Part shown: positions 15,765 to 23,129 of the stretch, in pieces
Numbering within the stretch: position 1 is the first letter of the stretch
Layout of the letters: every line of letters starts with the position of its first letter
From: Treponema sp. UBA6988
GTDB lineage: Bacteria > Spirochaetota > Spirochaetia > Treponematales > Treponemataceae
Length of the DNA: 35,260 bases
Reading direction: 5' to 3'
Assembly: GCA_002448445.1 (NCBI GenBank)
Contig: DJYC01000060.1
Coordinates: 11,493-46,752 of the forward strand
Program-made: the position numbers and the translations under genes
Notes under the pieces: generated by a model
Database searches by the model: none
The model's input: the letters and a program-made list of their open reading frames with translations, nothing else
What the model was told of the DNA's origin: nothing

Positions 15765-17186
15765 CTACACCACGCGCTTGTTTTTCCAAGAGCCATTTGC
15801 AAAGCGCACCACAAAAACGAAGGAGCGCAAGACCCAGTCCAAAATCATGGCAAACCAAACTCCCAGTGAGCAGAAAGAAAGCGGCCAGTTCATAAAGCCA
15901 ACAAGACCGAATATCTGCGTGTACTTAAAGACGTAGCTCATGCCAACCCGGATTGTCCACATGCTAACAAAAGAAACCACCATGGTAAAGGCGGCATCTC
16001 CTGCGGCCCTAAGGCTATTGGGCAGGGTAAAGGACAAGGGCCAGATAAGCATGCCAAAGATGCCGTGGGCAAGGGTCATGTACCAGGCAAGCATTGTTGT
16101 TTCTTCGCTCATCGAATAAAGTCCCAGTATCTGTTTGGAAAACAAGAGGAAGGGTATGTTTAGTGCCCAGAACCCTGCGTAGGTAAAGAGCATGATTTTC
16201 TTTGTGTAGTAAACGGCCTGGTCTTTTTTTCCAGCCCCAATACACTGTCCAACAACCGTCAAAAGGGCAAGTCCTGCAGCGGCACCGGGCAAAACTTCCA
16301 GTGCGGCAAGGGTGTTTGCAGAAGCGTTTGCGGCTATTGCACCCGTTCCAAAAGTTGCAATGAGGGAAAGCACAAGGATTTTTCCAATCTGGAAGGCTGA
16401 ATTTTCTATTCCGTTGGGAATGCCAATTTTTAGAATCTTTGCAACGATAGACCACTCAATGTGCAGGCGGGATATTCCCCTTATAGAAAGGAATGCAGCA
16501 GAGCCATTTTCTTTGCTTGGCTTTGCACGGTATAGCCTTGCAAGAAGAACAAAAGCGGCGGCCGTCCTTGAAACAAGCGTGGGCACAGCAACACCTTCAA
16601 CCCCGCACTTTAAGCCGTAAACCATTATCGCATTTCCGCCAATGTTCAGAATGTTTACAAGAAGGGCAATTGCCATGCTTACCCGGGAATTTCCCTGTGC
16701 CCTAAAAAGAGCTGCCGCCGCGCTGTAAAGGGCAATCCCAGGAAGCGCAAAGAGGGTAATCAAAAAATAAAGCCTGCTGCTTTGCATTACGTCCGCTTCT
16801 ATTTTTCCAAAGACTAGCGAAAGAATCTGCCTGTAAAAGACAAGGCCCAGCACAAGCAGAAGGAGGGAAAAGATTGTTACGGTATACAAAAGCTGCCTTG
16901 CGCTTTCATTTGCCATGTCCTTTCTTTTTGCACCTATGTACTGGGAACACACTACGGCACCGCCAGTCGCAAGGGCTGCAAAAACCTGGGTCAAAAGAAT
17001 GTTAATCTGGTCTACAAGGGAAACTCCGCCCACAGCCGCCTCGCCAATGGAAGAAACCATTGCAACGTCCGCCATTCCAAGCGTAATCTGCAAAAGCTGC
17101 TCCACCAGCAGGGGCCATATTAAAAGCCAGAGGCTTTTGTTGGAGAAAATAAGCTCTGATTTTTGCACAAGGCTAACCTTGCCCAT
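15765..17186 (-). CDS. MATE-family multidrug/Na+ efflux transporter
   Basis: A 473-aa inner-membrane protein with about 12 hydrophobic segments in two similar halves. The N-terminal WPLLVEQLLQITLGMADVAMVSSIGEAAVGGVS segment and GGAVVCSQYIGAKRKDMA are typical of MATE exporters, which move cationic drugs or metabolites out in exchange for H+ or Na+. Length is normal. The start, 24 nt after the ABC ATPase stop, has only a weak GGGA ribosome site, so expression may depend on the upstream transporter genes. It converges with the restriction enzyme gene across 48 bp with no clear terminator. Substrate unknown. Confidence 0.88.
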   Translation of the reverse strand: MGKVSLVQKSELIFSNKSLWLLIWPLLVEQLLQITLGMADVAMVSSIGEAAVGGVSLVDQINILLTQVFAALATGGAVVCSQYIGAKRKDMANESARQLLYTVTIFSLLLLVLGLVFYRQILSLVFGKIEADVMQSSRLYFLITLFALPGIALYSAAAALFRAQGNSRVSMAIALLVNILNIGGNAIMVYGLKCGVEGVAVPTLVSRTAAAFVLLARLYRAKPSKENGSAAFLSIRGISRLHIEWSIVAKILKIGIPNGIENSAFQIGKILVLSLIATFGTGAIAANASANTLAALEVLPGAAAGLALLTVVGQCIGAGKKDQAVYYTKKIMLFTYAGFWALNIPFLLFSKQILGLYSMSEETTMLAWYMTLAHGIFGMLIWPLSFTLPNSLRAAGDAAFTMVVSFVSMWTIRVGMSYVFKYTQIFGLVGFMNWPLSFCSLGVWFAMILDWVLRSFVFVVRFANGSWKNKRVV

Positions 17187-17210
17187 TTACATTCCCGACT
17201 ATTGTCCAAA

Positions 17211-18008
17211 CTACTGCTCAAGAACCGCACCAAGGAATTTCTTTAGGCGGTCATTCTTTGGGGCGTTAAAAATCTGGTCGGGGCTTCCCTCTTCCACGAT
17301 GCGGCCGCTTTCCATAAAGACTACGCGGTCTGCAACCTCGCGGGCAAATCCCATCTCGTGAGTTACAACAACCATGGTCATGCCGTCCTTGGCAAGCTGC
17401 TTCATTACGCCAAGAACTTCGCCAACAAGCTCCGGGTCAAGGGCAGATGTAGGTTCATCAAAGAGCATGATTTTTGGATCCATGGCAAGGGCTCTGGCAA
17501 TTGCAACACGCTGCTGCTGTCCGCCTGAAAGCTTTGACGGGTAGGAATTTATCTTGTCTCCAAGGCCAACGCGGTTCAAGAGCTCTATACCCTTAGCCTT
17601 TGCCTCTTCCTTTGACTTCTTAAGAACACTCATTGGTGCTACCATGGTGTTTTCCAGCGCAGTCTTGTGGGGAAAAAGATTGAACTTCTGGAAGACCATT
17701 CCAACGTCAAGCAAAATCTTCCTGCGGTCCTTTGCAGAAATGCGGAATTTGCCGCCATTGCCGTCGCTTCCCGCAACCTGCTTTCCTGCGATAAAGACCC
17801 TGCCTCCGTCAATGTGCTCAAGGTGGTTTATTGCCCTAAGGAAGGTTGACTTTCCCGCACCGCTGGGGCCGATTATGCAGACCACTTCACTTGGCTTTAC
17901 GGTAAGGGAAACGTCGTCCAGAACCTTGAGCTGGCCAAAGCTCTTTCTCACATTTTCCGCTTTTATCATATACTGAACGCCCGATGCGTTTGACATTTCT
18001 TCTGACAT
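17211..18008 (-). CDS. Polar amino acid ABC transporter, ATP-binding protein
   Basis: A 265-aa ATPase of the GlnQ/HisP type that powers amino acid import. Walker A GPSGAGKS (47-54), signature LSGGQQQRVAIARAL, Walker B KIMLFDEPTSALDPE and the H-loop THEMGFAREVADRV are intact. The ATG at 18006-18008 follows GAGGAG; the open frame extends 25 codons upstream, but into repeat E4. It belongs with the permease and binding lipoprotein upstream, although E4 (about 185 bp) separates it from the permease. The MATE gene follows. Substrate could be Gln, Arg, Cys or another polar amino acid; not decidable here. Confidence 0.92.
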   Translation of the reverse strand: MSEEMSNASGVQYMIKAENVRKSFGQLKVLDDVSLTVKPSEVVCIIGPSGAGKSTFLRAINHLEHIDGGRVFIAGKQVAGSDGNGGKFRISAKDRRKILLDVGMVFQKFNLFPHKTALENTMVAPMSVLKKSKEEAKAKGIELLNRVGLGDKINSYPSKLSGGQQQRVAIARALAMDPKIMLFDEPTSALDPELVGEVLGVMKQLAKDGMTMVVVTHEMGFAREVADRVVFMESGRIVEEGSPDQIFNAPKNDRLKKFLGAVLEQ

Positions 18009-18042
18009 AAAATGCTCCTCTTGGCAGTTTTTACCGTACAAG

Positions 18043-18228
18043 CCTACGCGGGATTGGAGGGGCGCAAGGGGTGCTTGCACCACTTGCGTTGCCGAACTCG
18101 CAGCGTAGCTTCGAGAGAGGCAATGGAGCGGGAAGGGACCCGCGGAACCCCGGAAAGCCCGTGACGAAAGGCCTTAAACCTCGTTTTTAGCAAATAGGCT
18201 ACAGGCAGGGCAAAGACCAGTACCGTCC
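18043..18228 (-). repeat. Intergenic structured element E4, inside the transporter operon
   Basis: Read on the minus strand from GGACGGTA (complement of 18221-18228), 3 bp after the permease stop. Outer stem: 18049-18062 with 18148-18161 (CGGG/CCCG, TT/AA, 3-nt internal loop, GGGG/CCCC), both blocks altered in step relative to E2, E5 and E6. Inside are three further arms: CGCAAG/CTTGCG with nested GGTGC-TT-GCACC (18063-18088), TTGCC/GGCAA with nested CTCG/CGAG (18089-18123), and GCGGG/CCCGC (18128-18143). This is the most elaborately folded copy. Confidence 0.7.
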
Positions 18229-18231
18229 ATA

Positions 18232-18891
18232 TTATTCATAAACAGAGTGCCGTTTTTCAAGCCTTCTGAAGAAGAATGTGAATACGGCCGTGATTATAAG
18301 ATAGAGTATCATCGCCGGTATGTAGACCAGGGATGAAGTTGTTGAAGACTGAATGCTGCGGGTTACCTTTGTAATGTCCGCAAGCGCAATAAGGCTAACG
18401 AGGGATGCGTCCTTTAGGAGCATGATGAATTCGTTGCCTATCGGGGGGACAAGCCTCTTTATTGACTGGGGAAGAATTACAAGGCGCATGGTCTGGAAGT
18501 AGTTCATTCCGAGCACTTCGGCAGCCTCGCTCTGCCCCTTGTCTATTGACTGGATTGCCGCACGGATAATTTCCGAGCAGTAGGCCGCACTGTTTAGCGA
18601 ATATGCTATAAATGCAGCCAAAAACTGGTTGTTTATGGTAAGGGAGCGGTTTATTTCCGGCAGACCGTAGTAGACAAAATAAAGCTGCATAAGAAGGGGG
18701 GTACCGCGGAAAAAGAAGGTGTATGCGGAACAGATGCTCCTAATCCACTTGCGCTTAGACATTTTTCCTAGCGCAATAAAAATGCCCAGCAAGATGCCGG
18801 CAGTAACCGCGCACAGAGTAAGGAGAATTGTAATCCTGGCACCGGCCAAAAGCTGAGGCATCCAGCCCAGTATTTTCTTTAATGCATTCAT
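18232..18891 (-). CDS. Polar amino acid ABC transporter, permease
   Basis: A 219-aa inner-membrane permease of the HisM/GlnP type. The N-terminal helix leads into TILLTLCAVTAGILLG. FFRGTPLLMQLYFVYYGLP is the conserved family segment, and EAAEVLGMNYFQTMRLVILPQ is the EAA loop that docks the ATPase. About five membrane helices, typical length. Starts 3 nt after the binding-protein stop with only a weak ribosome site, so it is probably coupled to that gene. Only one permease is encoded, suggesting a homodimer. Confidence 0.93.
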   Translation of the reverse strand: MNALKKILGWMPQLLAGARITILLTLCAVTAGILLGIFIALGKMSKRKWIRSICSAYTFFFRGTPLLMQLYFVYYGLPEINRSLTINNQFLAAFIAYSLNSAAYCSEIIRAAIQSIDKGQSEAAEVLGMNYFQTMRLVILPQSIKRLVPPIGNEFIMLLKDASLVSLIALADITKVTRSIQSSTTSSLVYIPAMILYLIITAVFTFFFRRLEKRHSVYE

Positions 18892-18894
18892 AAT

Positions 18895-19740
18895 CTACTT
18901 ATTATATGGGGAATCTTTTATTGTGTAAAGCAAGTCCCCGCCAAAGATGTTCATGTAAATCTTTGAGAGGGTTCCGTCTGCAATCATGTCGTCCATGGCC
19001 TTGTTCACCTTTTCCAAAAGCTCAGGGTTCTTCTTGCTGATGCACACGCCGAAGAATTCCTCTGCAACGCCTTCCCAGACCTTCTTGAACTCGCTGTTGT
19101 CCTCGGTAAGGTACTTTACGGCAACGAGGGAGTCTGAGCATACGGCGTCTATCCTCTTGAATTTGAGGTCGTCGTAGGCATTCATAACCTTGTCGTAACC
19201 GGCGCCTTCAAAGTTTAGGCCTGTCCTTTCGCGGAGGTTGCGCATGTAGAAGTCGCTGGTGGTTTCAGCCTGGAAGCCAACCTTGAGACCCTCCAAATCA
19301 GACGGTGTCGTGATTCCCTTGTCGGAGTCCTTGTGCACGATGATTGACTGGGCGTTTCCGATGTATGCCTTGGAGAAGTTGTAGTTGGCAAGGCGGTCGG
19401 CTGTAATGGTCATTGCTGATATGATTATGTCATAGCGATTTGTGTCAAGGCCTGCAAAGATTCCATCCCAGGCTGTGTCCACGTATTCAACCTTAAGTCC
19501 AAGGCGGCGGGCAATTTCTGCGCCAAGCTGGACGTCGAACCCGATTGGGGTGGTTCCGTCAGCGTCAAAGTATTCAAAGGGCGGGTACCCAACTTCCATT
19601 CCGATTTTAAGGGTGCCCTGTTCGATTGTAAGGCCGCCGGAAAGCTCTTTCTTGTTCTTGTTCTTGTTGCAGGAAGAGAATACGGCAAGCATTGCAAATG
19701 CCGCGCAGGAAGCAAGCAGATTGACAGCAAATTTTTTCAT
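18895..19740 (-). CDS. Amino acid-binding lipoprotein of the ABC transporter
   Basis: A 281-aa periplasmic binding protein (SBP_bac_3 type). Signal sequence MKKFAVNLLASCAAFAMLAVFSSC ends in a lipobox-like site with Cys24 as the likely lipidated residue. The binding core shows IGMEVGYPPFEYFD, PIGFDVQLGAEIARRLGL, DTAWDGIFAGLDTNRYDIIISAMTIT and an Arg in ITADRLANYNFS that usually holds the ligand carboxylate. GGAGG about 5 nt before ATG 19738-19740 decides the start, eight codons inside the longest frame. First gene of the transporter operon, behind a strong promoter at 19825-19852. Confidence 0.92.
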   Translation of the reverse strand: MKKFAVNLLASCAAFAMLAVFSSCNKNKNKKELSGGLTIEQGTLKIGMEVGYPPFEYFDADGTTPIGFDVQLGAEIARRLGLKVEYVDTAWDGIFAGLDTNRYDIIISAMTITADRLANYNFSKAYIGNAQSIIVHKDSDKGITTPSDLEGLKVGFQAETTSDFYMRNLRERTGLNFEGAGYDKVMNAYDDLKFKRIDAVCSDSLVAVKYLTEDNSEFKKVWEGVAEEFFGVCISKKNPELLEKVNKAMDDMIADGTLSKIYMNIFGGDLLYTIKDSPYNK

Positions 19741-19765
19741 TTTTTCCTCCAAAACACTCTCCAAA

Positions 19766-19810
19766 CTTTTTTAAAGAAAAAAGGACGCAAAAGCAAAAGC
19801 CTCAACGTCC
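19766..19810 (-). promoter_or_regulatory. Possible attenuator in the transporter operon leader
   Basis: On the minus strand GGACG (complement of 19806-19810), an 18-nt loop, CGTCC (complement of 19783-19787), then six T (19782-19777). An alternative hairpin CTTTTTT-loop-AAAAAAG (19766-19783) would use the same T-run. Two exclusive structures in a leader of about 80 nt suggest attenuation, but the stem is only 5 bp and lies close to the predicted start. Confidence 0.35.
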
Positions 19811-19824
19811 CTTCTCTGCTTTCC

Positions 19825-19852
19825 ATTATAATCATTGGCGTTTCTTAGTCAA
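19825..19852 (-). promoter_or_regulatory. Promoter of the amino acid transporter operon
   Basis: Minus-strand TTGACT (complement of 19847-19852), 16-bp spacer, perfect TATAAT (complement of 19825-19830). It is the closest match to the consensus among the promoters I found in the window. Confidence 0.7.
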
Positions 19853-19967
19853 GGGAAAAAATCCCCAGGAAAAAAATCCTCATTATTTTGTAAAAAACTC
19901 TAAAATTCCACTTTTCCAAATGCAAATTCGGGATTACAATTATAGTTAGAAAAGGCTTTATGCCGCA

Positions 19968-19973
19968 TATAAT
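19968..19973 (+). promoter_or_regulatory. -10 box of the EAL-protein gene
   Basis: Perfect TATAAT ending 18 nt before the GTG start, with a weak -35 candidate (TTAGAA, 19946-19951). The implied leader is about 12 nt without a clear Shine-Dalgarno sequence, so the mRNA may be almost leaderless. Confidence 0.4.
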
Positions 19974-19991
19974 TAAAAAGTGAATTAAACA

Positions 19992-22880
19992 GTGAAGCAT
20001 TATTTTTTTGCGCCCAAGGCTATTGCCCGTTGCGCCGCATTGGTACTTACATTACTCTCCCCAGTGGCTCTGTCTGCAAGAACGGTGCGGGTGCCCTCGG
20101 TAGAGACATATAAATTCCTTTCAAACGACAGCCCCAGGTCGCTAAAGCTCTACTATTCCGAATACCTTGACCTGCTGGCCAAAAAGTGCGGCTGGGAATA
20201 CGATTTTGTAGACCTTGGCCACGCATCCACCGCAGCGGCAGCCAACAAGGCAACCCTGGAGCTCCTAAAGCAGGGTCAGCTCGACCTTGCATTTGACGTA
20301 AGCGAGCAGGATTCCTCCTCCAAGCTCTATTACAGCACAATTCCCTCTCTGACCAAGCACGTAATGCTTGTGGACAGCTACAAGGAAAACAGCTTCAACA
20401 GCGCAAACCTAAAGGCAATGTCGGGCGCAAACACCAGCACATGCAAAGACATACCGCTGCAGCAGAAGCTTCTGGAGGAATTTTCCGCAAAAAACGGCCT
20501 GAACCTGCGGATTACGCACATTGCCATTGAGCGGTACATAGAGGAAGAATTCATAAAGAACAACGTGGAAGCCTGCGTAGTAACCATTTCCTTCCCCGCT
20601 GACGAACAGAAAATCATACAGAACCTTGGCGAATACCGGGTATTTTTTGCCAGCACCAATGCGGCCATCATAAAGGAGCTTGACAAGGGTGCCGCGGAAA
20701 TCCTGAGGGAAAACCCACTGCGCCTTGCAACCATGATGGCAGGCCCAAACAAAGGGCAGACCTTCTACCTGGAAAACCCTTCTGAGCAGGAAATCACTTA
20801 CATAAAGGAGCATACCCCGGTCCACGTGCTGGAAAACAGTCTTGGCGACAACCTTACGGAAATGCTCAACGTAAAGAACGACTTCTGGAAAAAGGTTGCT
20901 TCCATTTCTGGCATGGAATTCGTGGTTGACTCAGTAAAAAAGCCGGACAACACAGAATTTTTGCCAGGAATTTCGGAAGTTCCCCAGCCCGTAATGCAGG
21001 ACAGCAAGCAGGGCGGAATGCTGCTCAGGTGCACGAATCCCTTCTACAGCGTAAATGCGGTGCTTATCTGTGCGCCCGGCCATACAATAGAAGAATTCAC
21101 CACTTCCCTGCAGCGCAAGCAGGGTGTAAACACTGAGCAGGCAATTGCGGTTCCCCAAGACATGCTGAACGTGGTGCCCTTCTTCCGCGAGCGCTTTCTT
21201 CCCTTTGACGCGCGCATAATGGGAAGCGTTGAAGCCTGCCTTAGGGAGCTTGCCAGCGGAAAGTGTAGTGCCGCCATAGTGAACCACACCTACCTGGACC
21301 ACCTCTTCAAGATGGGAAGATTCAAGTCTCTGCAAAAGCAGCAGAGAGCCGTTTACGAAATACCCATGTGCATCTACGTCTCCCTTGACCGCCCCAACAT
21401 CATGATAAGCATACTAAACAGGGCCTTTGCGCAGCTTCCCTACAACTACTACAACAGACTCTCCGACCAGCAGGCCCTATTTGCCCGCGACATGCTTTCC
21501 CGCCAGAGGAACCGCAGCATAATGATTTCATCGCTGGCAGGAATCCTGGCCCTCTTCGTAATATGCGTACTGCTAATAGTCGTCTACCACATTGCAAAAC
21601 TCCGCCACAAGATGGAGTACGACGACCTTACCCGCATCCATTCGCTCAACGGCTTTGAAAAGGCCACCGGCAGGATGCTGCGCTACAAAAGGGGCAACTT
21701 CCTCCTTACCGAACTAAACGTACGCGACTTTTCATTCATCAACCGCATATACGGCACGGAAAAGGGAGACAAGATACTGGTTTCCATAGCAAAGCAGATA
21801 ATGCAGTGCTTCGGAAAAAACAAGGACACGGTATTGGGCCGCGGCTATGCAGACAACTTCTACATCTTCCAGAAGATTCAGGAAAAGGAGGCCGTCTGCC
21901 TAAGCAACATGGAAAGCGAAATTTCCCTCATGCAGGACATGATTGGGAAGAGCGAAAACCTCCATCTGGTAATAAAAAGCGGAAACGCCGTAAGCGACGG
22001 CAGCGAATCGCTAAAGATACTCATCAGCCGTGCGGGTTATGCAAGGAAGAGCAACCACGACAGCATGGTGGAAAATTTCTCGGTCTACGATGAAGACCTC
22101 AAGGTTCAGAGGGAAAACGAGGAATTCATAGAAAACAACATAGAGGAAGCTCTCAAGAACGAGGAATTCGTAGTCTACTACCAGCCCAAGACTTGCCTTG
22201 AAAAACAGACGATTTGCGGAGCGGAAGCCCTTGTGCGCTGGAAGAGCAAGGACGGTCTCATTCCCCCGGACCGCTTTATCCCCGTACTTGAAAAGAACGG
22301 ACTTGTTGGAAAACTTGACAACTACGTCTACGAAACCGTATTCAAGTACATGAACCGCCTGATGATGGAAAACGTCCCCTTGGTCCCGATCTCGCTGAAC
22401 ATATCCCGGCTCAACTACAACCTCAAGGCATTCATAGAAAACCTCAATTCGCTTGTGGCAAAATACGGCATTCCCAAGCGCTACATAGAGCTTGAAATAG
22501 AAGAACGCTTTGCAGGCGCAAACGACGACTTCATCAAGGACTTCATCGAACGCCTGCACCGCGAAGACTTCAAGGTTAGCATGGACGACTTTGGCTCGGG
22601 CTCATCATCGCTCAACATGCTCTCGGAAATCCCTGTGGACATAATCAAGTTTGACCAGCGCTTCCTCCACCACGCGGAATACTCCCAGGCCAGCCGCATA
22701 GTCCTCACCTCCATGATAAAAATGGTCCGCGACTTGGGAAAACTCACGGTCTGCGAAGGCGTAGAAACTGCAAAACACGTGGAACTCCTAAAGTCCGTAG
22801 GCTGCAACATGGCCCAGGGCTACTACTACTCCAAGCCCCTAAACGAGCGCGACTTCAAGTACTACATCCTCACCCACTGA
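19992..22880 (+). CDS. Periplasmic-sensor GGDEF-like/EAL cyclic-di-GMP phosphodiesterase
   Basis: A 962-aa protein: signal sequence (1-29), a long periplasmic part (about 30-508) that resembles two tandem solute-binding-like sensor domains, one membrane helix (about 509-533), a degenerate GGDEF domain (about 545-700) and a C-terminal EAL domain (about 710-960). The GGDEF site reads G618-Y-A-D-N-F, so cyclase activity is probably lost. The EAL domain keeps E745-A-L, NIS, D865-D866-F-G, IKFDQRF, CEGVE and QGYYYSKP, consistent with an active phosphodiesterase that lowers c-di-GMP. The start is GTG with a weak ribosome site; no in-frame ATG occurs until about residue 128. It is divergent from the amino acid transporter, so a shared ligand is possible but unproven. 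Confidence 0.88.
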   Translation: MKHYFFAPKAIARCAALVLTLLSPVALSARTVRVPSVETYKFLSNDSPRSLKLYYSEYLDLLAKKCGWEYDFVDLGHASTAAAANKATLELLKQGQLDLAFDVSEQDSSSKLYYSTIPSLTKHVMLVDSYKENSFNSANLKAMSGANTSTCKDIPLQQKLLEEFSAKNGLNLRITHIAIERYIEEEFIKNNVEACVVTISFPADEQKIIQNLGEYRVFFASTNAAIIKELDKGAAEILRENPLRLATMMAGPNKGQTFYLENPSEQEITYIKEHTPVHVLENSLGDNLTEMLNVKNDFWKKVASISGMEFVVDSVKKPDNTEFLPGISEVPQPVMQDSKQGGMLLRCTNPFYSVNAVLICAPGHTIEEFTTSLQRKQGVNTEQAIAVPQDMLNVVPFFRERFLPFDARIMGSVEACLRELASGKCSAAIVNHTYLDHLFKMGRFKSLQKQQRAVYEIPMCIYVSLDRPNIMISILNRAFAQLPYNYYNRLSDQQALFARDMLSRQRNRSIMISSLAGILALFVICVLLIVVYHIAKLRHKMEYDDLTRIHSLNGFEKATGRMLRYKRGNFLLTELNVRDFSFINRIYGTEKGDKILVSIAKQIMQCFGKNKDTVLGRGYADNFYIFQKIQEKEAVCLSNMESEISLMQDMIGKSENLHLVIKSGNAVSDGSESLKILISRAGYARKSNHDSMVENFSVYDEDLKVQRENEEFIENNIEEALKNEEFVVYYQPKTCLEKQTICGAEALVRWKSKDGLIPPDRFIPVLEKNGLVGKLDNYVYETVFKYMNRLMMENVPLVPISLNISRLNYNLKAFIENLNSLVAKYGIPKRYIELEIEERFAGANDDFIKDFIERLHREDFKVSMDDFGSGSSSLNMLSEIPVDIIKFDQRFLHHAEYSQASRIVLTSMIKMVRDLGKLTVCEGVETAKHVELLKSVGCNMAQGYYYSKPLNERDFKYYILTH

Positions 22881-22899
22881 TTTTTTCCTGCACTTTTCT

Positions 22900-23046
22900 G
22901 GACGGTAACCCTGCATTCTCTACCATTTTATGCCCCTGCTAATCCGAGCGGACAGGCCCATGCGCCACCCGCTTTCCAGGGCTACGCTACCGCTCCGGCC
23001 CGCCTACTGGCGGTCTGGCTGCGCCACCCTTCCAATCGGGCGTAGG
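22900..23046 (+). repeat. Intergenic structured element E5
   Basis: Starts with GGACGGTA (22900-22907), 19 bp after the EAL-gene stop, then CTCTACCA (22918-22925) and GCTAATCCGAGCGGAC, ending CGTAGG (23041-23046). Outer stem: 22968-22981 with 23027-23040 (CCCG/CGGG, AGGG/CCCT). Inner hairpin CCGCC-TACT-GGCGG (23000-23013), with the loop changed relative to E2. Immediately after its end lie two 15-bp near-copies, CCTGTAGTAGCAACA (23056-23070) and CCTGTAGCAGCAACT (23071-23085). Confidence 0.75.
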
Positions 23047-23129
23047 ATTTCCGCCCCTGTAGTAGCAACACCTGTAGCAGCAACTGCTTGCCGTTTTTCC
23101 AAAAATAGTGTAAGCTATAAAAAAGATTT

